A program made the translations under genes and the position numbers. Shown here in pieces: positions 34,204 through 45,566 of a DNA stretch of 64,000 nucleotides (its first letter is position 1; each line of letters starts with the position of its first letter). The notes under the pieces are model-generated. The model was not told where the DNA came from. It worked only from the letters and a program-made list of their open reading frames with translations, and made no database searches. The DNA is from Hedera helix (Eukaryota; Streptophyta; Magnoliopsida; Apiales; Araliaceae). The stretch covers positions 43,495,564 through 43,559,563 of the forward strand of contig OX359274.1 in assembly GCA_947179155.2 (NCBI GenBank). The letters are read 5' to 3'.

Positions 34204-36126
34204 CAGTTAATCCTCCAGCAATTTGACATCCTGTATGTTACCCAGAAAGCCATAAAGGGGCAGGGAATTGCAGATCAATTATCAGAGATGCCGACAGGAG
34301 GGATGGACCCTTTAGAGACTTTCCTACCGGGTGAAGACATACTGTGGGTCCAGCAGGCGAGGTGTGATGACGAATGGCAGTTTTGGAAAATGTATTTCGA
34401 CGGTGCCATGAATGCGGAAGGGGCTGGGGCTGGAGCGGTCCTGGTCTCCATTACGGGCGAGCAACACCCTGTTCTCACCAAATTAAAGTTCAGTAACTCA
34501 AACAATACGGCTGAATACGAAGGATGTATATTGGGACTGAGATTCGCCCGCAATATGGGAGTGAAAAGATTAGCCGTATTCGGGGATTCAGAGTTGGTAA
34601 TTAGACAGGCAACAGGGGTATATGGCACTAAGGAGCTTCGGTTACTCCCCTACCACCGGTGTGTGATCCGATTAATGCAAGAATTTGAAGACATAGCTTT
34701 CCGACATATTCCCAGGGGGCGGAATGACTTTGCCGATGCATTGGCCACCCTGGCTTCGTTAGTCCACGTACTCAAAGGCAAAGCCACTCCACAGGTTGAA
34801 ATAACAGTACAAAATGTCCCCACTTACGAAGAATACATATCGGAGTTGTCAGAAGATGTGGCTCAACCAAATCAGCCCTGGTATCATGACATTCAGAAAT
34901 ACTTGAGGGATAGATCGCTCCCCGACCAAGCAAACCGAACGGAAAGGCAGAGAATCCAGAAGATGGCGATGAAATTCTATTTAAGCGGAGACTCCCTGTA
35001 TAAGAGGGATGTAGGCTTGGGATTATTGCGATGTGTAGACGAGACTCAAGCACATAAAATCATGGGCGAAGTGCACGGTGGAGTATGTGGGCCGCATATG
35101 AGTGGACCAATGTTGGCCAAAAAAATTCTGAGAACGGGGCACTACTGGCTATCACTTAAGGCTGATTGTGACGATCACGTTAAGCGATGTTTCCAATGCC
35201 AAGCACACGGTAATGTGATGCATGCGCCTCCTAATGAACTGCATTGTATGACTTTCCCTTGGCCGTTCTCCATGTGGGGTATGGATGTTATCAGGCCCGT
35301 GGAGCCCAAAGCGAGCAACGGCCACCGGTTCATTTTTGTCATGATTGACTATTTCACTAAATGGGTGGAGGCAGCTTCTTTCCCCAAAGTAACGCAGGAA
35401 GTTATAGTCAGTTTCATCAGGAACAATGTCATTTGCCGGTACGGACAGCCTGAAATCTTGGTGTCCGACAATGCCAAGAATCTGAACAATGCCCTTATGA
35501 AAGAATTGTGCGCCCAATTCAAAATCAAGCATCTCAATTCTGTCATTTACAAGCCCAAAATGAATGGGGCCGTGGAGGCGGCGAATAAGAATATAAAGAG
35601 AATTATGGCGAGAATGTCTGCTATTCATCGGGGATGGCCGGACTTGCTACCCCTCACACTGTTTGCATATCGGACATCAATTCGTACGTCTACAGGGGCA
35701 ACCCCTTACGCCTTGGTATATGGGATGGAGGTCGTTTTGCCAATAGAGACGGAGATGGCATCCCTCCGAATTTTGCTCGATGCTCGGATTGACGAGGAGG
35801 ATTGGATACAAAGTCGATACGACCAGTTAACCTTGATAGATGAGAGAAGAGTGGCAGCTATATTACACGGTCAGTTGTATCAGCAACGCATTTCTCGATC
35901 GTACGACAAAAAGATACGGTCCCGAAAGTTTAAGGAAAATGATTTAGTGCTAAAGAGGGTCATGCCCTGTCAAGACGAAGCCAAGGGAAAATTCACTCCA
36001 AATTGGGAAGGACCATTTGTGATCAAGAAAGTCCTATCTGGAGGGGCCCTCATCCTACAAGAAATGGATGGCGAGATATTTCCGCAGCCCCTGAATTCTG
36101 ACTCTGTGAAACGGTTCTTTGCTTAA
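34204..36126 (+). pseudogene. Tat archaeal-type RNase H and integrase segment
   Basis: The same frame continues after the amber codon (QFDILYVTQKAIKGQGIADQ). The second, archaeal-type RNase H is at 34380-34760 (MYFDGAMNAEGAGAGAVLV, NNTAEYEGCILGL, VFGDSELVI, NDFADALATLAS); it is the diagnostic Tat domain. Integrase follows: a zinc-binding HHCC region (GHYWLSLKADCDDHVKRCFQ, then CQAHG), then the catalytic core with the first Asp in WGMDVIRPVEP, the second in VSDNAKNLNN and the Glu in MNGAVEAANKN. The C-terminus (FTPNWEGPFVIKKVLSGGAL) is the usual integrase tail. It is open from 34204 to 36126, but no upstream ATG makes an independent start obvious. Confidence 0.92.
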
Positions 36127-36622
36127 AAAAAAAAAAAAATTCTATCTCCCTTGTAACTCGAACTACGTAGGACCTGATCTCCTGACCTTGTGGGAGTACG
36201 TAGGCAGCCATCATGGCGCGGTCCGTTCTATACAAAATAATAGACCTTGTCCCTGTACCAAACCCATTTCCAAAAAAAAAAAAAACCCCGAAACCCTACT
36301 TTGACAAATACATTCCGAGTCTTCCCTAAACCTAGCCACATAATTAGCCCAAAGTCCGAGACTCGCTTCGATGAAATCAAAGGGGGCACGCGGCAATATC
36401 TGTGGAGTTCCAATCAAGACTTGAGGAGAGAAATAAGGCGATATATCGAAATCATAATCGGCTGAATAAAATGAGGATCCAATGAAGGGCGACGATGCAT
36501 CAAAAAGGGAAATGACTAAAACCATAAATATTTCTCTATATATACAAAACATTTTGATTATAAGTCTGCCTTCTAAATAAAAGTGATGAATCTGACATAG
36601 TCCGTGCAGGAAATAAAATCAT
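36127..36622. other. Convergent spacer between pol and opposite-strand ORF
   Basis: Two A-runs occur at 36125-36139 and 36272-36285. The spacer separates the end of pol (+) from the end of the ORF at 36623 (-), a tail-to-tail layout. No coding evidence. Confidence 0.6.
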
Positions 36623-38266
36623 CTACAGGTCGGAGACCAGCTGGAGCAGGATAGACAGGATAGTCGAGGCATCATGAATCGCCGGCTCACCCGCAATCTG
36701 CTGTCCCATCATGTCAATCCGAGTCAGAAGAGCAGCAGCGCTGGTAACAGTCGCAGAATGGCCCTCCATGACAAATCTGACCTGCTCGATAACACTATCT
36801 CTGGCAGAAAGGGCGGCATCACAAGCTAGTACGGCAGCATCCCGCTCCGCGTGCGCGGTATCCCTCTCAATCTCGGTGGCACTCAAGGCAGACCGGAGCC
36901 GGGTACCCTCGATCATTAATCTCTGGGTCCGATCCGCCAAATCAAGGGAAGGGACATGTACCGAGGCAGGAACCTCCTCAACCCCAGACCTGGGCGCTAA
37001 TCCTGAAAGCTCCATAGGAATGACCGCATCTGAACGGGTCTCATCAGGGAAAAGTCCTCGAGAACCACCCAATACCCCAGTCGGATCAAAGTCGGCAACC
37101 TCAGAATCTCCTTGCAACCATAACAGATAATCGGGTGTCTGACCGGGGTGACTATCCCCAAACTCGGCCGCGACCCTATGTGACCAAAGATCGTATACCC
37201 TCAGCAACTCCCTCTCCGTCTGAGGCGATATGAGAAATCGGTAGTCGGCAGCTCCCGTAAAAAGATGGAGATCCTGCATCTGGTCAAACTGCCCCATGAC
37301 CGCTAAGGGATGATAAGTCGTCACCCCCCTCAAGCCAAAGAGAGGGAGGAAATCAAAAGGTGGCACATGAGTTAGGAAACTCTGGAAGGAGCAATAACCC
37401 GAATAGATCAGAAGATGGAAAGGTTCCTCAATGGCCAATAAGAACTCCCTCCATGAGGCTGTATCCGTGCATCGCCGGGGACGGAAAGAGAACTGCATGG
37501 CCAGGCTGTGGCTGAAACAGAACCCGTGTCGACGAAACTGCCTGATGGGTTTGAGGTGGCTCATGAACCATACGTACAACAAAGTAGAGCTTCCCCTGAA
37601 TATGCGACCAGAGAAGGAATGACAGTACGAGGCCGATAAGTAAGTCTCGGCAAGTATCATGGGAAGGATAGTATGATCCTCCTGAAGGGCCTGAACCGCT
37701 ACGATAACCCGCATATCCAGGAGGGCGTCCCCTGCGGGCATGTACAGAGCTAATATGACACAAGCCATCAAAACATCCACTCTCAAAGCGCCCCAGCGCT
37801 CCTCAGATACTGAAAAATCACTGGGGAATCGAGAGAAACTATCCACCGAGCCAAATCTGTCAACCAGGAAGGATAGAGGAACAAGGTGGCTCGAGGGGGT
37901 CACAAATAGCAGGGCTGTCCTCCGCAAGCCTGTGAAAGTCAGGAACTGGCGGCGCATATGGCCAGAGGTAATCCGTGCGCAGGGACCATCCACGGATAAG
38001 CTGGTGAAGCGAGCGTACTCCTCAAGAGTGGGGGTCAGATACTTCATCCCAAACCTGAAAACATGTCTGTCAGGGATCCAACAACTGAGAATGCCGTCAA
38101 CAAAGCCCGGCGGCACCTGGAATGATAAAAGAGAAAAGGAATGTCCCAGAAGACCCTCTGCAATGATTCGGTCGGAGGGTAGCAAACTATCCAGCCACGG
38201 AAGGAACCGGCCAATGATCCCTGAGGGGGCGCGAGGGCCCACGTGAACCACATCTATGGAGGACAT
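36623..38266 (-). CDS. Opposite-strand Tat ORF, DUF7745-like
   Basis: A single open frame of 547 codons on the strand opposite to pol. It starts at an ATG just after a TTTTTACAG/ATG sequence, which could be a splice acceptor. The N-terminal half has FVDGILSCWIPDRHVFRFGM followed by LTPTLEEYARF, then an alpha-helical middle (MILAETYLSASYCHSFSGRI, LLYVWFMSHL). This resembles the plant retrotransposon-associated DUF7745/mobile-domain family as I remember it. The C-terminal part (about residues 440-520) is a predicted coiled coil (DRTQRLMIEGTRLRSALSAT, IERDTAHAERDAAV). No catalytic motif is recognised and function is unknown. The intact long frame in an otherwise damaged element is notable. Confidence 0.7.
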   Translation of the reverse strand: MSSIDVVHVGPRAPSGIIGRFLPWLDSLLPSDRIIAEGLLGHSFSLLSFQVPPGFVDGILSCWIPDRHVFRFGMKYLTPTLEEYARFTSLSVDGPCARITSGHMRRQFLTFTGLRRTALLFVTPSSHLVPLSFLVDRFGSVDSFSRFPSDFSVSEERWGALRVDVLMACVILALYMPAGDALLDMRVIVAVQALQEDHTILPMILAETYLSASYCHSFSGRIFRGSSTLLYVWFMSHLKPIRQFRRHGFCFSHSLAMQFSFRPRRCTDTASWREFLLAIEEPFHLLIYSGYCSFQSFLTHVPPFDFLPLFGLRGVTTYHPLAVMGQFDQMQDLHLFTGAADYRFLISPQTERELLRVYDLWSHRVAAEFGDSHPGQTPDYLLWLQGDSEVADFDPTGVLGGSRGLFPDETRSDAVIPMELSGLAPRSGVEEVPASVHVPSLDLADRTQRLMIEGTRLRSALSATEIERDTAHAERDAAVLACDAALSARDSVIEQVRFVMEGHSATVTSAAALLTRIDMMGQQIAGEPAIHDASTILSILLQLVSDL

Positions 38267-38483
38267 CTGTAAAAAGCAGTATCAAAAGACTATACAGGGG
38301 TCAAATTTTTCTTTATCCACTTATATAATAAATCATGCATCATACAAGCTATAATGGAATGAACGGATCATCAAAAGTAAATGATTGTGCATAAAATAAA
38401 ATAAGTCTGTACATAATACATGAAATGAGAAATGATAATAAAACGAACAGGTTTAAATACAGAGATCCTAGCCTAATCAAAGT
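38267..38483. other. Spacer between the two opposite-strand ORFs
   Basis: AT-richer, about 217 bp, stops in all frames. It could be an intron or promoter for the downstream ORF: a pyrimidine-rich stretch precedes the acceptor-like TTTTTACAG at its left end (minus strand). Confidence 0.4.
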
Positions 38484-40446
38484 CTAATCAGTGAAATCTA
38501 TGCCATCCATGAAGGTGTCATCGTCAAACTGATCTGCAGGCAAGTCCTGGGGAAGGGCAACCTCATCCTCAAAATTAAGGTCTGGGCAGGAATAAGGCGG
38601 AACTGGGGCATCCGATGTGTCGGGGCCCGCGCCAAAATCAGATCCCTGCGGGTCTGCAGCATAGGCCTCCTCTGGATCTCGGCCCAAGCTCCGAACAAAA
38701 AGAGATAACTGATCCACCCTCCGAGTGAGGGAAGCAATCTGGTCCAAATGGGTGGGGACACGGACACACTCCATCCAATCTGCCATCATCACCGACCCGT
38801 GAACCAGGTCTCCGAGGAAGAAGGTAGCCCGGGTCTGAGGACCGATAGTGCGGGGTCTCCACCAGGCACTGAAGCTCTCGCTCGTATGAGGACCGACGGA
38901 AAGCATATATCCGTCCTCCCCGGCCATCAGGGCCTCTGGAAGGTGGGCATCCGCAAACCAAGCTCTCTCTGAGGGACTCGGCAAGAGGGATACGAGCCTC
39001 CCCAGTCACACATCTGATGGCGCGCTCCCCTAGATACAGCTCCCATCCACCGTAGGTCAGAAAAGGAATACGGCGAGTGGACAAGGCATGCTCCAGATCC
39101 GCGGCATAACCCCCGGCCAGGCCAGCCGCCAAATGATCCGCCGTGTAAGGAACCCAGGTCACATCCGCGGACGAGATCAGCTCTAACTGCAGCCGACAAT
39201 GAGCGAAGCTATCGGACACTAGGGTCTCCTCGAGAGTACTATGATGCCATCTACGACCCCTGGGATAAGTCTCCGAGCCGAGGGTAGTAACGGGCCGCAA
39301 GCAGGGTAGTCTCTCGTAAGCCCAGAACTGTCAAACAAAACAGAAAAGCCATAAGTAGCAGGAAGGAACAAAGAAATGGAACGAAACGAGAACTATATGA
39401 TAAAAGGGACCTACTAGCAGGAAGGGGTAGAAGCCGAGCCAGGCATCGATCTGTCCCTCTGAGCGGAGACGAAGACCCTGTAGGAAGTATGCGAAGGTGA
39501 AAGAGCCCCAATCGTAATCCCCGATCTGGTCAACATCCCTGGTGGCTCCGACGATGCTGAAATGGATAGTCGAGGAGTTGTTCCTCAGAAAACAGCCCCT
39601 CATAATGGTCAGAAACAGATGGCGGAGCAGAAAATCACGAGCAGACCGGTCCTCAGGGAATGGCTCGGAGAGGACCCCTCCAATGGCATCTACAGCCAGG
39701 GCTCCCGATCGAATGCTGCGGGCCTTAAAGACCTTATCATGGGGAGAGTATCCCAACAGGGATCGAACAACGGCGGTGGTAATGTCAGTCTCCAGAGGGA
39801 CCCGGGATCCAGAAAACTCCACCCCGATGATATAACGCCAGTCGAGAGGGGTCAACACCAGCTCACAGTCAAGAAGATGAAGCGACTGTGTATGGTGGAA
39901 CCAGCGCTCAGCTAGAGCCCTCATATAACCCCACGGACACCGGCGAGGGGCAATGGTGAAGAAATGTCTGAAACCCCAGGAATCAACCATCCCCCTATAG
40001 TCGGAATGCAATGCATGATAGAGAGTGTAGATGTTAAACCAGTTGCCCCGAGGCTGGGTAAACTCAGGAACCTGTGACAACCATCAAAAGGCAGGCATGG
40101 TAACCATACGGATTTGAATGAACTTAAACGACGGATATACCTCGTTAGCCGCCAGGTAGGCTGAGGGATGACTACTGAGAACCGGACCGAGCAGATCAGG
40201 TATCCTGGCACGGGCCCCTGGTAAGGTCCGACGCGTGGGGGGAGGAGCCGCTGTGCCCGAAGGGCCCGCCTCTGCCTCAGCTGGGGCATCCTTGTCAACA
40301 TCCGGCTGAACGGGACGAAGGATAGACTCCGCCAATCTACGGGAATGACGGGTCAGAACGGGAGCTGGAGCTGGGGTGGCCGCTCTGCGACGTCGGACAC
40401 CCGCCACCCGGGGCACTGCGGAGCCACTGGGAGCATCAGGATCCAT
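38484..40446 (-). pseudogene. Opposite-strand plant mobile domain (PMD)-like gene
   Basis: Minus strand, from an ATG at 40446 (MDPDAPSGSAVPRV, Pro/Arg-rich N-terminus). The PMD-like core lies at about 39990-39415: RGNWFNIYTLYHALHSDYRG, MRALAERWFHHTQSLHLLDC, ELVLTPLDWRYIIGVEFSG, then DYDWGSFTFAYFLQGLRL. An 87-bp intron, 39328-39414 (GTAGGT..TTTGACAG), joins FYPFLL to FWAYERLPCLRP in frame, matching the conserved WAYE.LP.LRP motif. Frame breaks: near 40080 (frame change after the N-terminal part) and near 38985 (shift into the frame ending DDDTFMDGIDFTD). Host PMD proteins (MAIN/MAIL family) act in silencing and genome stability, and PMD genes are known to be carried by transposons. Its role here is unknown; the copy is probably degenerate. 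Confidence 0.7.
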
Positions 40447-41191
40447 GGCTAAAACGGCATCACGAAAAGGAGGTACATCCTTAGCTCGTTATCTTTCAAA
40501 AATCTTATTGCATATTGCTAAAAATCATAGGGCAGCATGACATGTTTATGAAATGAAAATGCATGAATAAATCCCTAGGGGTGCGCTAGATTTCCCGAAA
40601 TTTCGGCAGAGTTTCGTTTGTAAAATGGACATCCCATGCACGATCCGGCGTGTTTAATCAAATCAGGCAACCAACAAATCCCAAATGCAAGTGAAAATAA
40701 TGTACCATGAGCATGAAATGACTGAAATCATGATTTTTCAAGGTAAATAAAGCATGACTGCAAGACCCATTTGTTTATGTATGCTACGGCTAACCCCAAT
40801 ATCTCATATAGGCATGCATTACTAAGATTAAAATATTTAAACAAGTAAATACATAGTCAAATGATAGCAGAAATGAAAGGAAAAGGAGTTAAAACGTTAC
40901 CCAAAGTGCGTAGAGTGTTTTAATCGGAGCAGATTTGGCCAAAAGATGTCCAAAAGACGAAAAAGTCGGGTAGGGGACGAGGAAAACCGAAAACGAGAGA
41001 AAGGGACAGCGAAAAAGTGAAAAGAAAGTGGGGGTCGCGATCGGAAGTAGGGACCGATCCCAGCCGCAGATGCATCTGCGGCTGGCCGCAAATGGATCTG
41101 CGGCTGGTCCCGGTGACCATTTTTGCCTCCCTTTTGCTACCTGAGTCAACCTGCAACGAGTCCCATGTTAAGCTATAAGATTTTAGAAATA
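40447..41191. other. Region upstream of the opposite-strand genes
   Basis: No supported ORF. It would contain the promoter of the PMD-like gene. A 24-bp perfect palindrome CAGCCGCAGATGCATCTG.. lies at 41061-41084, followed by a diverged half copy. The same core word occurs in both LTRs. Confidence 0.5.
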
Positions 41192-41581
41192 CCTGACCAA
41201 TTGAAAAACGACCCGTCAGATACGATACCTGACCAATTGAAAACGACCCGTCAGATACGATACCTGACCAATTGAAAATGACCCGTCAGATACGATACCT
41301 GACCAATTGAAAAACGACCCGTCAGATACGATGCCTGACCAATTGAAAAACGACCCGTCAGATACGATACCTGACCAATTGAAAACCGACCCGTCAGATA
41401 CGATGCCTGACCAATTGAAAAACGACCCGTCAGATACGATGCCTGACCAATTGAAAAATGACCCGTCAGATACGATACCTGACCAATTGAAAAACGACCC
41501 GTCAGATCCAATACCTGACCAATTGAAAAGTGACACGTCAGAGACGATACCTGACCAATCCAAGAACGACCGTCGGATACG
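41192..41581. repeat. 36-bp minisatellite, about 11 units, in the Tat 3' region
   Basis: Unit starts (CCTGACCAATTGAAAA..) are at 41192, 41228, 41263, 41298, 41334, 41370, 41406, 41442, 41478, 41514 and 41550. Spacing is 36 bp, with two 35-bp units. The last unit is degenerate. 3' untranslated regions of Tat/Ogre elements are known to hold variable tandem arrays that can seed satellites. Repetitive ORFs on both strands follow from the 12-codon period and are not annotated. Confidence 0.95.
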
Positions 41582-41773
41582 AAACCCAAGCAACATCCAT
41601 TCGTGAAATTCGAATCGACCCCTACACGATCATGTCAAGTGCGGCATTTGCATTATCTCAACATATGCATTGCATCGATAAAACACATATTGTCTTTCCT
41701 GTGCATCGGGTGCCTACTTCTTTATCATGTCCATTTCATATTTCATTCCATAGACATGATAAAGAGGGGCAGC
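41582..41773 (+). other. 3' end of Tat interior with polypurine tract
   Basis: The purine-rich AAAGAGGGGCAGC at 41761-41773 sits immediately before the 3' LTR and is the likely plus-strand primer. The rest is unremarkable. Confidence 0.75.
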
Positions 41774-43934
41774 TGTAGACACCCAAATTTTGCACTTGTA
41801 TACTAACCCTGACAGGAGGGCAAAATCGTCAATTGACCCGACATACGAAAAGGAGAGGTGGGCGCAAAAACGCAGTTCCCACCACGGCTTACGATCAAGG
41901 CTGTTAAACGTAAAACGAGAATTGAGTCATCTGAAGCGAGACCTACGGGCAATCCAGACAAAGCCCGATGCGATCGCCAAAGAAGGCCAAGGACCACGGC
42001 AATTACAGCATTACGGTGGGGTCTCGATGCCGGGAAACCATTCCTAGAATTGATTCATGTATCAAGGAACAGCATTCCAAAATAATACAGCAGAAATTGG
42101 CGAGTTAGTACCGCGTGGCACGAAATTCGAGAAAAATGAGCCGGACAGCCGCGGATGCAATCGCGGCCGCCGACAAAAAAACTTTTGCGCGGCTCGAGGG
42201 TGGCACACGGCAGCCGAGGAGACGGCCACAGCAGGCAGCCGCAGATGCATCTGCAGCTGCCTGCTGAACCAGTATAGATCGCCATTTTTCCACCCGAGAG
42301 TAGAAGAAGAAGAAAAAAGAAAAGAAAAGAAAAGAGGAGAGAGAGAGATCGCGCGGGAGAGAGAGAGGTCGAATTTTTGTTGTTAGATTCAAGTAACATA
42401 TCCCATTTGTTGTGTTCATTGGTTAGTGATCTTGTGGTGTAATCTATTTTGTGATATAAGAAGCTTGAATTGGCATTTTGCAAGGTGAAAAGGATTTTTT
42501 TGTTTGAGTTTATATGGCTTGTATTGTTAGTGTAGCATTGTGATTGGTTATTTGATATAGTTGTTGTTGTAATGGTGATGATCCGTGGATTAGGTGTCGT
42601 TAGCGAGGGTTCCATCGGAACATAATTCCTCCTAACGCCCCGATGATATCCGTATGGTGATTTTTCATTCGTTATGGTTATAAGTAATGCGTAGTGTTGA
42701 TTTGGTGATATTTGGGTTATGTAATGTGATAGCAATGTTAAATCTCGTTAGATCTGGTTTAGTGTTGGTTGTGCAACGATTTGGGTGAATGTGAGCCTAG
42801 GGAGGAGATCCTCGTGGTCAAATCCCGATGATGGACATTTTTGGTATATGTAATCATCATATGGGATTTGTGGTTGTGTAAATGTAATATTGGACCTTAA
42901 AGCGATACCGAATCGGGATCGGGTTAAGGCCCCGTAATAATAATAAAATATGTGATTGTGGGTGTTTGGGGTTGTCTGGATGGCTCACATGCCCGTAGAT
43001 AGCCCCGACACGTGTTGGGATGTTTGTTTTAATTTACGACACAACAATGGTTTTCAAAATAAGGCAAAAAATGAAGATTTTGTAAAAGTGATCAAACTAG
43101 GATGCTAGATTCACGAGGTTTAAAATCAAGGGTTTGTGGCAAACTTTAATCCATGATTGATGAAAAGGCTTTAGTTGGTTTTAAAATGTCAAAAAAATGA
43201 TTTCGTAAAATAAATGAATGTTTTCGTTAAACTTTGTACATAGGGTGAAAGAGTTCTAGAAGTTGCCTTCATGTTATTTAATCTGTTATTAGAAGGGCAA
43301 TATATAGTCTCGATTCCTATTTGACAAAAGTTTAAAAAACTATTGTTTTCTAAAATGACATCTAATAACAACCTCATCGTTTTCGAAATTAAAATTAATC
43401 TTTCTTATAACAAGCGAAGCCTCGTCATTTGGGTCAAAAGACGTCTAAAACGCTTTCCCGACAAAACACATTTTGACATATAAAATCAAAGCAACTTTAT
43501 GCAAAAGGACACCACAAACCTCCATTTAGGCACACATACACACACGCGCGCACACACACATTTTAAGATTTAAAAGGATAGGAAAACATCGAGATTGCGG
43601 TAACCGTATTTCACGGAAGTCGGGGGGTGCCTAACACCTTCCCCTCGCTTAAGCAAGCCCCCGAACTCTATGAATCTCGGTTTGCGGACCAATTGAATCG
43701 GAGTCACATATGAGCCATCACGATTACGAAAATAAAATTCGGATGAGTTGATACATCCATTTCAACAATACCAACTGGCGACTCTGGTCAATTGGCTCAT
43801 AAAAATTCAACATTTCAAAACCCCGTCGACACTAAGCCGACCCTTTTCAAAAGTCACATCTTAATCTAAAGGCTAAAATTGGAAAGGACCTTTAAATTAT
43901 AAAAAACGAAGCGACCGAAATCCCGACGTCGACA
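41774..43934 (+). repeat. 3' LTR of the Tat-type element
   Basis: 2161 bp, matching 17011-19173 throughout. The palindrome is at 42230-42265 but has one mismatch (CTGCAGCTG instead of CTGCGGCTG). It ends GTCGACA, directly followed by the TATAC duplication. Confidence 0.95.
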
Positions 43935-43939
43935 TATAC

Positions 43940-44012
43940 CAAACGTTGGAATGAAATGCCTCATAAGTATTTGGATTATTGTTTAAAGTTAGCCACTTAG
44001 CTTGATACACCT

Positions 44013-44057
<45 letters not shown>

Positions 44058-44285
44058 CCTTTAGAGGGGGAACAATTGGTTTTAACCGTATTTTACTTGT
44101 TGAGTTGATTGCTAATAAAGAAAAAGGGAATTACTGTTTTCATAATTAAAAATTAATGTTTTCTTTTTATATAAGTGTGAGACTATAATAACTTATTTAC
44201 AAGGACTAATTTCTAAGATACTTTGGAACTTGAAAAATAAGGACAAAAAGAAAGAAAAAAGAAGTGTAATACAAAAGATCTCATT
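43940..44285. other. Intergenic with (TA)n tract
   Basis: A TA run spans about 44015-44053. No gene seen. Confidence 0.6.
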
Positions 44286-45075
44286 CATGGCAATTGGTTA
44301 CTGCTTTACTGGAAGTACTATTCCAATAATCACATCTATGATCGTTCATCATGATATCCAAGGGCTGGAGTTGATTTGAATTTGGACCATACCACTAGAA
44401 GGAGTAGCGGTAGGACTATTCTTTCTAGTAGCAAGAGAAATTACTACAGTACCCCTCCATTTATTTATTTACTTACTGTCGACAGGGTCTAACGGCAAGT
44501 TAGTTATATCTCAATTATTATTCGCAACCATTTAATTAACAACAATAAATTGGGATATATTGGATAATAATTGGGATATATTCCACAACCATTTAATTAA
44601 CAACAATAAATTGGGATATTTTGGATAATAATTAGGATATATTGCCACAACCAGTTAACAACAATAAATTGGGATATATTGAATAAAAACTAGGATATAT
44701 TGTTCTATTGTTATTAACTACAATATATCCCAATTATTATCCACAACCGGTGAACAACAAATAAATTAGAGATATATTATTTTATTGTTGTTGAGGGTTG
44801 TGGATAATAAATTGGGATATATTGTTGTTAAATGGATGTGGACAATAATTGAGATATAACTAACTTGTCATTAGAGACTCTAGGTTGGATAATAATTGGG
44901 ATACAAGTATGGAGGGGCAATGCAGTAATTTCTCTTATCGTTGAAAAAAATAGTGCCGCTATTCCTTCTAATATCATGGTCCAAATCCAAATCAACTCCC
45001 TTGTATATCATTGTGAACGGCTATAGATGTGGTTGTTGAAATAGTATTTTTAGCAATCGGTTGACATGGATTGAG
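44286..45075. mobile_element. Foldback MITE with degenerate internal repeats
   Basis: Left arm 44290-44465 pairs with right arm 44905-45070. GGCAATTGGTTACTG.., CCAATAATCACATCTATGA and GGACCAT.CC.CTAGAAGGA.TAGCGG all reappear inverted at the right. The centre has several TTGGGATATATTG.ATAATAA units in both orientations. The right end is followed by (TA)n(TG)n from 45077. The terminal sequence matches the small element at 58493-58585 (GTGGTTG.TG.AATAGTA.TT.TAGCAA). Confidence 0.7.
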
Positions 45076-45455
45076 TTTATATATATATGTGTGTGTGTGT
45101 GTGTAATGTTAGGAAAATGTGTATATTTATAAAACAATTATTTCCAAACAGTGTTTTTCGAGACAGTAAAGAACAATGGGGTACGTATTTATAGTTTTAC
45201 CTTCTTCTTCCCAACAAGACTCCTTCTGTAAGAAATCCACAGTCCTCTTCATCTTCTTAGCCTTCACCTGGCAATTAAAAGAAACACAGAAACTGCAGCT
45301 ATGCTTCTTGAAGCAACTGTAATGGAGATTCAAAAATAATGAGCCAAACCTAAAACTCATACTTGAATGCTAGGCTCGAGCGTGAAATCAGGTGAAACGG
45401 TCCCAACGTTAGACTTATTTGTGGAAAATAGAAAATCCACAAGAAAATTGGAGAG

Positions 45456-45566
45456 TTTTTTGATATTTTCACATATAAAATATTATTATAGGTATATAAC
45501 AACAGTTTTGACCGTCGCTAAATAGGTCTATAACGACAATTTACATGTAAAAATATCAAAAAAATT
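45456..45566. mobile_element. Small MITE with about 19-bp terminal inverted repeats
   Basis: TTTTTTGATATTTTCACAT at the left is mirrored by ATGTAAAAATATCAAAAAA at the right, around a core with TTTTGACCGTCGCTAA. Related core words occur near 600-690. Confidence 0.5.

Larger units (their letters stand above)
17006..43939 (+). mobile_element. Tat/Ogre-type Ty3/gypsy retrotransposon with nested insertions
   Basis: The element runs 17011-43934 and is flanked by the 5-bp duplication TATAC (17006-17010 and 43935-43939). LTRs are 17011-19173 and 41774-43934, both TGTAGACACCCAAATTTTGC .. CGACGTCGACA. By eye the LTRs differ at a little over twenty sites, so insertion is fairly old but not ancient. Order: 5' LTR, primer site, gag, protease, RT-RNase H, archaeal-type RNase H, integrase, two opposite-strand ORFs, a 36-bp minisatellite, polypurine tract, 3' LTR. 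The extra archaeal-type RNase H, great length and opposite-strand ORFs point to the Tat lineage. Two later insertions (22187-25568 and 26358-32366) and their duplications account for about 9.4 kb, leaving an ancestral element near 17.5 kb. In-frame stops in pol and frameshifts in the opposite-strand gene make this copy probably non-autonomous now. Confidence 0.95.

Noticed and set aside
41192..41581. CRISPR-like regular repeats
   Set aside because: Units are contiguous with no unique spacers, and this is plant nuclear DNA.
41216..41606. Repetitive ORFs on both strands across the minisatellite
   Set aside because: They follow from a 36-bp period free of stops. Two units are 35 bp and shift the frame, and there is no start context or family match.
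45127..45360. Possible short exon on the minus strand
   Set aside because: A splice-like segment with VKAKKMKRTVDFLQKES is visible, but no neighbouring exon or family was recognised, so it is left unannotated.
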